From the NCBI RefSeq assembly GCF_009301415.1, contig NZ_CP045074.1, positions 372,001 to 436,000 of the forward strand: a stretch of DNA of 64,000 nt. The letters run 5' to 3'. The notes under the pieces are model-generated. The model saw only the letters and a program-made list of their open reading frames with translations, was not told where the DNA came from and ran no database searches. Of the stretch, positions 58,730-64,000 are shown piece after piece. Every line of letters starts with the position of its first letter. Positions within the stretch are counted from its first letter, which is position 1. This stretch comes from Paracoccus kondratievae. GTDB taxonomy: Bacteria > Pseudomonadota > Alphaproteobacteria > Rhodobacterales > Rhodobacteraceae. The translations under genes and the position numbers were made by a program.

Positions 58730-59686
58730 CTAACCTCTGCATGTCCGGGCGTTGCCGCGCCGCTGCTCTTGTGCGCTTAGCAACTCGACGAACGCTCTGA
58801 CCTTGACGGGTCTGAAACGCGCGGCGGGAAACACGGCATGGATGCCGCCTGCGGGCAGGCTCCACCCCGGCAGAACGTGAATTAGCCGGCCCGCCGCCAC
58901 ATCCTCGGCCACGGCAAAGTCGGGCAGCACCGACAGCCCCGCCCCCTCCAGCACAGCGGCACGCACCGCCAGCGTCGCATCAAGAAAGATCGAGGCACGC
59001 AGGTTGACCGTCTGGCTCTCGATCTCATTCTTGGCAAATCGCCAGCGCAGGTGATCGCGCAGGGCGGTATTGGCAATAAAGGGCAGATCCTCGACCTCTC
59101 GCGGCTCGGTCAGGGCCTCTGCCTCGGCACGCATGGTCGGGGGCGCGACGAGCAATTGGCGAAAGGTGCCGATCCTGCGCGCCTGAAGGCCGGATTCGGC
59201 CAGCCAGCCCACCCGGATCGACAGCTCAAAGCCCCCGGAAACGATGTCCAGAGCCTGATCGCTAAGCACCGCATCGACCTTGCACCTTGGGTATTTCTGA
59301 GTAAAGGCGGTGATCGCGGGAACCACCACGCTGATGCCATAATCGAATGGAGCGGTCAGACGCAGCGTGCCCACCGGCGTTTCCGAATTGTCTGCGAGCT
59401 CGTCAAAGGCATCGGCTGCCTCACGCAGGATCAGGGCGCAGCGTTGATAAAAAGACTGTCCGGCCTCGGTCGTCCTGACCTTGCGGGTCGTGCGCACCAG
59501 CAGGGTCGTGCGAAACTCACGCTCAAGCCGCGCGACCTGCTGGCTGACCACGGCCTTGGTGATCCCCAGCCTGTCGGCGGCGGCGGTGAATGAGCCCGTC
59601 TCGACCACGGCAGCGAAATAGGCAAGCCGGCGCAGATTGCTGAGCCCCGAGCCGGTTTCGCCTGTTCCATTGTATGCTTTTTCCAT
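58730..59686 (-). CDS. LysR-family transcriptional regulator
   Basis: A 318-residue LysR regulator with NLRRLAYFAAVVETGSFTAA, ADRLGITKAVVSQQVARLER, LLVRTTRKVRTTEAGQSFYQ, and an effector domain from about residue 100. The only ATG in reach is at 59686, which has no good ribosome site and lies inside the TGTATG-N7-CATACA repeat, so the true start may be a later GTG/TTG or translation may be feedback-controlled. It is divergent from the DsbA-family gene. Its end converges on the previous LysR gene with 50 bases between. Confidence 0.85.
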   Translation of the reverse strand: MEKAYNGTGETGSGLSNLRRLAYFAAVVETGSFTAAADRLGITKAVVSQQVARLEREFRTTLLVRTTRKVRTTEAGQSFYQRCALILREAADAFDELADNSETPVGTLRLTAPFDYGISVVVPAITAFTQKYPRCKVDAVLSDQALDIVSGGFELSIRVGWLAESGLQARRIGTFRQLLVAPPTMRAEAEALTEPREVEDLPFIANTALRDHLRWRFAKNEIESQTVNLRASIFLDATLAVRAAVLEGAGLSVLPDFAVAEDVAAGRLIHVLPGWSLPAGGIHAVFPAARFRPVKVRAFVELLSAQEQRRGNARTCRG

Positions 59687-59707
59687 ACACTATGTTTGTC
59701 TTGTATG
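59671..59707. promoter_or_regulatory. TGTATG-N7-CATACA operator with extra half-site
   Basis: Perfect 6-base arms at 59671-59676 and 59684-59689 with a 7-base spacer, and a further TGTATG at 59702-59707. It overlaps the ATG of the LysR gene, so binding would also block that gene; LysR sites (T-N11-A) usually show this type of symmetry. Confidence 0.6.
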
Positions 59708-59761
59708 CGTTTAATTTTCAATAGAGCGCCTCTAAATTAGCATCGGCAAGGAGGCAGCCCG

Positions 59762-60394
59762 ATGACGACGCTTTATTACCTTTATGATCCCCTGTGCGGC
59801 TGGTGCTATGGCGCGACCCCGGCCGTGGCGTGCCTGCACCAGACGACCGGCGTAACAGTCACGCTGCTGCCGACGGCTCTGTTTGCCGGCGAGGGCGCGC
59901 GACCGATGGACGATGATTTCGCTGCATATGCCTGGACAAACGACCAGCGTATCGAACGCCTGACCGGTCAGCCCTTTACCGAGCGTTACCGCCGTCAGGT
60001 GCTGGGTGATCGCCAGCGCCTGTTTGACAGCGGCCCTGCCACTGTCGCCCTGACCGCTGTTGCGCTGACCGATCCTCAGCAGGAACTGGCGGCGCTTAAG
60101 GCCATTCAGCATGCGCGCTATGTGGACGGGCAGGATGTGACCTCGCTTGAGGTGCTGGCGGGGGTGCTGCGCGCGGCTGGCCTTGATGCCGCGGCCCAGC
60201 GTCTTGCCGCCCCTGATGCAGCCTTGCTTGATGTGCTGCGCGAACGCTCGGGCCGGGCGCGCGCCTTGATGCAACAGTTCGGCGCGCGTGGCGTACCGAC
60301 CTTTATCACCGAGACGGCTGGCCAACGCCGGATCCTGCAAAGCCCGGCGATCTACACCGACCCTCAGGCGCTTGTCAGCCAGCTGGCGGCCTGA
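59762..60394 (+). CDS. DsbA-family (FrnE-like) cytoplasmic oxidoreductase
   Basis: A 210-residue thioredoxin-fold protein beginning TTLYYLYDPLCGWCYGATPA, with the CGWC redox motif at residues 13-16 and an inserted helical domain. The C-terminal part has the cis-proline-loop region GARGVPTFI. No signal peptide is seen, so it acts in the cytoplasm, like FrnE or GST-kappa-type enzymes. AAGGAGGCAGCC precedes the ATG. It is divergent from the LysR gene and followed 40 bases later by the MBL-fold gene, likely co-transcribed. Confidence 0.86.
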   Translation: MTTLYYLYDPLCGWCYGATPAVACLHQTTGVTVTLLPTALFAGEGARPMDDDFAAYAWTNDQRIERLTGQPFTERYRRQVLGDRQRLFDSGPATVALTAVALTDPQQELAALKAIQHARYVDGQDVTSLEVLAGVLRAAGLDAAAQRLAAPDAALLDVLRERSGRARALMQQFGARGVPTFITETAGQRRILQSPAIYTDPQALVSQLAA

Positions 60395-60434
60395 CGCGAT
60401 CTTACTTTCTGAAATTTTACCCAGAGGACATATC

Positions 60435-61331
60435 ATGCTGACTCGCAGAGACACCCTGAAAACGCTGGCTGCGGCCGGCCTTGCCGCCACCGCCTCTGGC
60501 TATGCCAGCCGGGCCGCAGGCTCACCCCTGTCATGGCAGCACTTCCCGACGGATGAGGGCGGGTTCTTCCGCGCCCCGGTTCTGCTTTCGGGCGAACATG
60601 AGGCGATCCTGATCGACGGCGGTTTCCGCCTGTCGGACGGGCAGGCGCTGGCCGAGGCGATCCGTGCCACGGGCAAGACCCTGACGACGATCTATGTCAG
60701 CCAAAGCGACCCGGACTATTATTTCAGTCTTGCCCCGGTCAAGGCGGCGTTTCCCGAGGTGCGTGTTATCGCTGCCTCGGCCACAGTCGAGGCAATCAAG
60801 GGAAACCTTGAGAAAAAGCTTGAGGCATGGGGCCCTCAGCTTAAGGACAACGGACCACAAACCGTGGCCGATGTGGTGATGCCCGTCGCTTTTGACGAGC
60901 CTGCGCTTGATCTGGAAGGTCATGCCATCGAGATCGTCGATGTTGAGGGCCTTGCCAATCGCCGCTACCTGTGGGTGCCGGATCTGGGCGCGGTCTTTGG
61001 CGGAGTCCTGGTGTTCTCGGGCCTGCATGTCTGGACGGCCGACACGCCGAGCGCCGAGAACCGCGCGGCATGGCTCAAGGCGCTTGACGCCATTGAGGCG
61101 CGTCAGCCCAAGGTGCTGGTGCCCGGCCATATGGCGCCCGACGCGGCGACCGGTCAGGAGGCTCTGCAGCATACGCGTGAGTATCTGCTGGCCTTTGAAG
61201 AAGAGCTTGCCAAAGCGGCTGACAGCGCGGCGCTTATCGAGGCGATGACCAAACGCTATCCCGATGCTGGCATGGCCGTGGCGCTGGATATTGGCGCCAA
61301 GGTCGCTAAAGGCGAGATGAGCTGGGGCTAG
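60435..61331 (+). CDS. Tat-exported MBL-fold protein lacking the HxHxDH zinc motif
   Basis: A 298-residue metallo-beta-lactamase-fold protein with a twin-arginine signal (LTRRDTLKTLAAAGLAATAS). Core MBL features remain: ILIDGGFRLSDGQALAEAIR (first Asp) and the late VPGHMAPD histidine. But the zinc motif THxHxDH reads VSQSDPDYYF (about residues 87-96), so its histidines are missing, and WVPDLGAVFGGVLVFSGLHV carries the usual metal-bridging Asp region. It therefore cannot bind zinc in the standard way. AGAGGAC precedes the ATG. The stop codon TAG is part of the CTAG target of the IS inserted directly after it. It may still bind substrate or a different metal. Confidence 0.8.
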   Translation: MLTRRDTLKTLAAAGLAATASGYASRAAGSPLSWQHFPTDEGGFFRAPVLLSGEHEAILIDGGFRLSDGQALAEAIRATGKTLTTIYVSQSDPDYYFSLAPVKAAFPEVRVIAASATVEAIKGNLEKKLEAWGPQLKDNGPQTVADVVMPVAFDEPALDLEGHAIEIVDVEGLANRRYLWVPDLGAVFGGVLVFSGLHVWTADTPSAENRAAWLKALDAIEARQPKVLVPGHMAPDAATGQEALQHTREYLLAFEEELAKAADSAALIEAMTKRYPDAGMAVALDIGAKVAKGEMSWG

Positions 61332-62161
61332 GGTCAGGACTCATAACCAATAAATGACGATTGCGGCGAGGGCGATGGCTGAGAGGAAGACCTTTGGGCA
61401 TCTGTCATATCGGGTTGCCACACGCCGCCAATCCTTGAGCCTGCCGAACATGATCTCGATCCTGTTGCGCCGTTTGTATCGGCGCTTGTCGTACTTCACC
61501 GTCATCTTCCGCTGTTTTCGACCAGGGATACACGCCCGTATCCCCTTGTCTTTCAATGCTTCTCTGAACCAGTCGGCGTCATAGCCGCGATCCCCGAGCA
61601 ACCAATCGACATCCGGCAGGCTGCTCAACAATGCCCGCGCGCCAATGTAGTCGCTGACCTGACCGGCGCTGACGAACAGGTTGAGCGGTCGGCCATGGCT
61701 GTCGCAGATGGCGTGCAGCTTGGTGTTCATGCCGCCTTTGGTCCGACCAATCAGACGTCCACGCCCCCCTTTTTGACGCCCAGACTGGACGCCGTTCGAT
61801 GGGCCTTCAGGTAGGTGGCGTCGATCATCACAGTCTTCTTCTCGCCGTGCTTGGCGGCCAGCCCCGCCATCATCTTCGCGAAGATGCCTTTGTCGCTCCA
61901 ACGCTTCCAGCGGTTGTAGAGCGTCTTATGTGGGCCGTACGCACTTGGTGCGTCGCGCCACCTTAAACCATTGCGATTGACGAAGATAATGCCACTCAGC
62001 ACGCGTCGATCGTCAACGCGAGGTTTGCCATGGGACTTCGGGAAGAAGGGCTCCAGGCGCGCCATCTGCGCATCCGTCAGCCAGAAAAGATCAGACATGT
62101 TCACCGCTCGATTTTCGAACCGTGAATCACGCCGACAAGCGTAAATCAATGGGTCCTGACC
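61332..62161 (-). mobile_element. IS5-family (IS427-type) insertion sequence, intact ends
   Basis: An 830-base element. The ends read GGTCAGGAC at the left and GTCCTGACC at the right (perfect 9-base inverted repeats, similarity continuing imperfectly inwards), flanked by CTAG on both sides (61328-61331 and 62162-62165), the YTAR-type target duplication used by IS427-group elements. The left CTAG contains the stop codon of the MBL-fold gene, so insertion did not change that protein. One transposase in two overlapping frames is encoded inwards on the minus strand. Confidence 0.88.
61341..62098 (-). CDS. IS5-family transposase, two frames joined by slippage
   Basis: DDE transposase in two parts. 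The first frame (62098 to 61751) gives MSDLFWLTDAQMARLEPFFP, LRWRDAPSAYGPHKTLYNRW and the first catalytic Asp in VMIDATYLKAHRTAS. The second frame, from about 61765 to 61341, gives LLGDRGYDADWFREAL (second Asp) and RRNRIEIMFGRLKDWRRVAT with the catalytic Glu. Between them an A5G6 run at 61764-61774 (minus strand) is the classic slippage site, so a programmed frameshift is likely and the element is probably functional. Confidence 0.85.
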
Positions 62162-62206
62162 CTAGGCCATACCCGCTTTCCAAGACAGTCAGCCTGTCGA
62201 ATTAAA

Positions 62207-62242
62207 GCAGGGCAGATGGTTACGATTTGCCATCTGCCCTGC
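62207..62242. terminator. Strong hairpin downstream of the IS
   Basis: GCAGGGCAGATGG at 62207-62219 pairs exactly with CCATCTGCCCTGC at 62230-62242 around a 10-base loop. Before IS insertion it would have lain about 40 bases after the MBL-fold stop, so it was probably that gene's terminator, now 830 bases further away. Confidence 0.7.
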
Positions 62243-62411
62243 CATTAATGTCTCCTGTTAATAATGGGCAGCGCCAGGGGTCGCGATGGTTTGCCGGTCT
62301 CGGCATTAAAGAATTGGGATAAAAAGGCGCGAGGCTGGGTCTTGAGTTGGGACCTATATTCTTGAATGCTGGCGGGCGGGATGCTTCAAACTCCCGACTT
62401 GGGGAGGGATC

Positions 62412-63106
62412 ATGAGCGAACTTTACTGGCTGACAGACGCGCAGATTGAGCGGCTGCGGCCGTTCTTTCCGAAGTCCCGGGCAGGCCGAGGGCCGATGAC
62501 CTGCGGGTGTTGAGCGGGATAATCTTCATCCAGCGCAATGGGTTGATGTGAAAGGTCGCGCCTGCGGCCATGCCCCGCCGAAGACGCTCTGCAACCGCTG
62601 GAAGCGGTGGAGCCGGATGGGCGTGTTCGCCACGATCATGACCGAGCAGGCTGCCGGAGCGCAGGAGACCGGGATCGTAATGATCGACGCGACCCACGCC
62701 AGGGCGCATCGAACCGCATCGAGCCTGGCGGATGCAAAGGGCCGTCCGATCCGGATGTTCCTGTCGGCAGGCCAGACCTCCGGCTACATTGGCGCGCGGG
62801 CGCTGCTGTCCTCGATCCCTTCGGCCGGGGCGCTGCTTGCAGACCGGGGTCTTGATGCCGGCTGGTCCCGCAACGCGCTGATCGGGACGGGTATTTCGCC
62901 GTGCATCCCCCCCCGCACCGGCCGGAAAACCTCGATCCCGCATGACACCGGACTCTACCGCCTGCGCCACCGGATCGAGAACATGTTCGCACGCCTCAAG
63001 GACTGGTGCTGCATCGAAACCCGATACGACCGATGCCCGATCCTGTCCCTCTCCGCCTGCGCCCTGGCCGCAAACGTCATATAGTGGTTGTGAGCCCTGA
63101 TTCTAG
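62412..63106 (+). pseudogene. Decayed IS5-family transposase and right end
   Basis: Starts MSELYWLTDAQIERLRPFFP, then shifts frame after PKSRAG; ADDLRVLSGIIFIQRNG continues in the next frame to a TGA, and from about 62550 a third frame carries PPKTLCNRWKRWSRMG, IVMIDATHARAHRTASS, LLADRGLDAGWSRNAL and the Glu region HRIENMFARLKDWCC to 63084. The right end (about 63088-63103) resembles the left end of the neighbouring IS, with CTAG at 63103-63106. No matching left end was found, so the copy is truncated and inactive. Read in the opposite direction to the intact IS. Confidence 0.8.
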
Positions 63107-63687
63107 TTGATGAAGCAGAAGCTGATTTGCAGGAAAATATGGTTTATGAGATGGTTATGATTTCTTGCTCAGCGGATCTGTATTGAGCAAGCCCGAAGAT
63201 TGGTTGCTGGGTATCGGAAAAGATAAGCACAGATACGCATATACGCAGAGTTTAAAAAATCCGATGGATGCCGCTAGAGAGATTGGGGTTTCCGCTGTCG
63301 CGGCTACTTCGAGTATTGGCTATTTTCCGTCGAGATTCTGGAGACATCCGCACTACAATGCCGTGACCTCGGTTGGGTTGTATTGGCAGGTGGTAAGGTT
63401 GCGATTTGGATTGCGGCGTTTCCGATTATTCGCCAGGCGCTTGAGAATTTTCCGAATTGGGCTGAAAGAAGATCCCGCCACCGAGCCTGTGCTTTCTTGG
63501 GCCCTTTGACCATAACCGGGGTCGGGTGCCGATTTGACCGTCCCGACGCGTTACTGGTCGTTACGTTTTCCGGTCTGATCAACCCCATGGGCTGTTCGCG
63601 CGTTTGCATGAATTCGGCCGGGATCTTGCCGAGTGGCTGTTACCTCCATGGACCGGGTAAGGGGGCGCCGGTTCCCGGCGCCTGATC
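63107..63687. other. AT-richer stretch without a convincing gene
   Basis: Between the IS remnant and the exporter gene, base composition is visibly lower in GC up to about 63400. Frames such as the one from 63165 (SKPEDWLLGIGKDKHRYAYT, then MDAAREIGVSAVAATSSIGY) and a second frame from about 63370 (VVLAGGKVAIWIAAFPIIRQ) look protein-like in part but neither is complete, and they are in different frames. It may be the remains of a small membrane-protein gene broken by a frameshift near 63375. No RNA gene or promoter was recognised. Confidence 0.4.
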
Positions 63688-64000
63688 CTATTTCCTCTTG
63701 CCTGCCACCTGTCTTGCGCTTGGCGCATGGTGATGAGCGGGACGGAACGCACGACGGTCGACATGTTGACCATAAAGCAGGCTGCCAATGACGATGGCGA
63801 CCCCGACGGACTGGATGGACGAGGGGATGACCCCGCGGACCAGCCCGTCAAGGACGAAAGCGGTCAGTGGTGTCAGCAGCAACAATGGTGCAACGGCCGA
63901 AGGTCCGGCGCCCGCGATGGCTGTGAACCACAACACGAAGGCCAGCGAGGTCAGAAACAGCGCCAGGATTGCCAGTCCCAGAATATTGATTCCGCTGAGG
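63688..64000 (-). CDS. EamA/DMT-family exporter, 3' part only
   Basis: C-terminal about 100 residues of a multi-spanning exporter; the gene continues beyond the window. Visible segments are LSGINILGLAILALFLTSLA, VLWFTAIAGAGPSAVAPLLL, LTPLTAFVLDGLVRGVIPS and SVGVAIVIGSLLYGQ, the repeated helix pattern of EamA (drug/metabolite transporter) C-termini, followed by a basic cytoplasmic tail. Substrate unknown. It ends against the AT-richer stretch containing the IS remnants. Confidence 0.75.
   Translation of the reverse strand, partial: LSGINILGLAILALFLTSLAFVLWFTAIAGAGPSAVAPLLLLTPLTAFVLDGLVRGVIPSSIQSVGVAIVIGSLLYGQHVDRRAFRPAHHHAPSARQVAGKRK

Noticed and set aside
63165..63509. Single 114-codon gene in the AT-richer stretch
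   Set aside because: Its second half turns Arg-rich and loses protein-like character exactly where another frame gains it; treated as a possible broken gene, not a CDS.
1..64000. CRISPR arrays, rRNA, tRNA genes, prophage or conjugation genes
   Set aside because: No regularly spaced repeats, no tRNA-like T-arm consensus outside coding sequence and no phage or transfer proteins were recognised.

Overview
The window is high-GC, densely packed DNA from an alphaproteobacterium. Gene content, start overlaps of the ATGA type and individual proteins (PimC/PimD-like dehydrogenase pair, XylX-like dehydratase, GaaPQM-style uronate TRAP cluster) suggest a Paracoccus-like member of the Rhodobacterales. 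It is almost entirely catabolic operons, each with its own regulator, plus a few decayed genes and IS5-family elements. This would fit an accessory replicon or a flexible chromosomal region, but no replication, rRNA or tRNA genes were seen that would decide.

Layout. 1-1.9 kb: formamide use (fmdA partial, AmiS/UreI channel, fmdB). 1.9-7 kb: MFS pseudogene, FAD monooxygenase with divergent MarR regulator, amidohydrolase remnant and an unrecognised polytopic membrane protein. 7-22.7 kb: liv-type ABC transporter (livF-G-M-H-K), an IclR regulator, and a pimeloyl-type CoA beta-oxidation operon (ligase, thiolase, enoyl-CoA hydratase/3-hydroxyacyl-CoA dehydrogenase, paired acyl-CoA dehydrogenases, hotdog thioesterase, an unusual crotonase-nitronate monooxygenase fusion) ending in a truncated etfB. 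TTCGCA-type sites recur in front of the transporter, the regulator and the CoA operon, so these probably form one regulon.

22.8-24.1 kb: type II NADH dehydrogenase. 24.1-38 kb: pentose/sugar-acid region with three transcription units (XylX-like dehydratase + 2-hydroxyacid dehydrogenase + SDR; ALDH + xylulokinase-like kinase + HAD phosphatase + RpiR + RpiA; ribose-type ABC transporter + alpha-ketoglutarate semialdehyde dehydrogenase). All three are preceded by a TAGT-N3-(A/G)CTA palindrome. 38.1-40 kb: periplasmic multicopper oxidase and a small Cys-rich exported protein. 40-49.9 kb: hexuronate/unsaturated-uronate operon (GntR; uxaC, TRAP dctPQM, kdgF-like, kduI, kduD, hexuronate reductase, uxaA).

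50-61.3 kb: TEM/SHV-like class A beta-lactamase, two-component system with a GlcG/HbpS protein, serine hydrolase with TetR, SDR + quinone-oxidoreductase-type enzyme with LysR, LysR with a divergent DsbA-family protein, and a Tat-exported metallo-beta-lactamase-fold protein that lacks the zinc motif. 61.3-64 kb: an intact IS5/IS427-type element inserted in the stop codon of that gene, a decayed second IS5-family copy, an AT-richer stretch without a convincing gene, and the end of an EamA-type exporter.

Most promising for follow-up: the crotonase-nitronate monooxygenase fusion within the pim-like operon, the two operator families that tie separate operons together, and the zinc-motif-less MBL protein. 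All functions are inferred from sequence reading alone; no database search was run.
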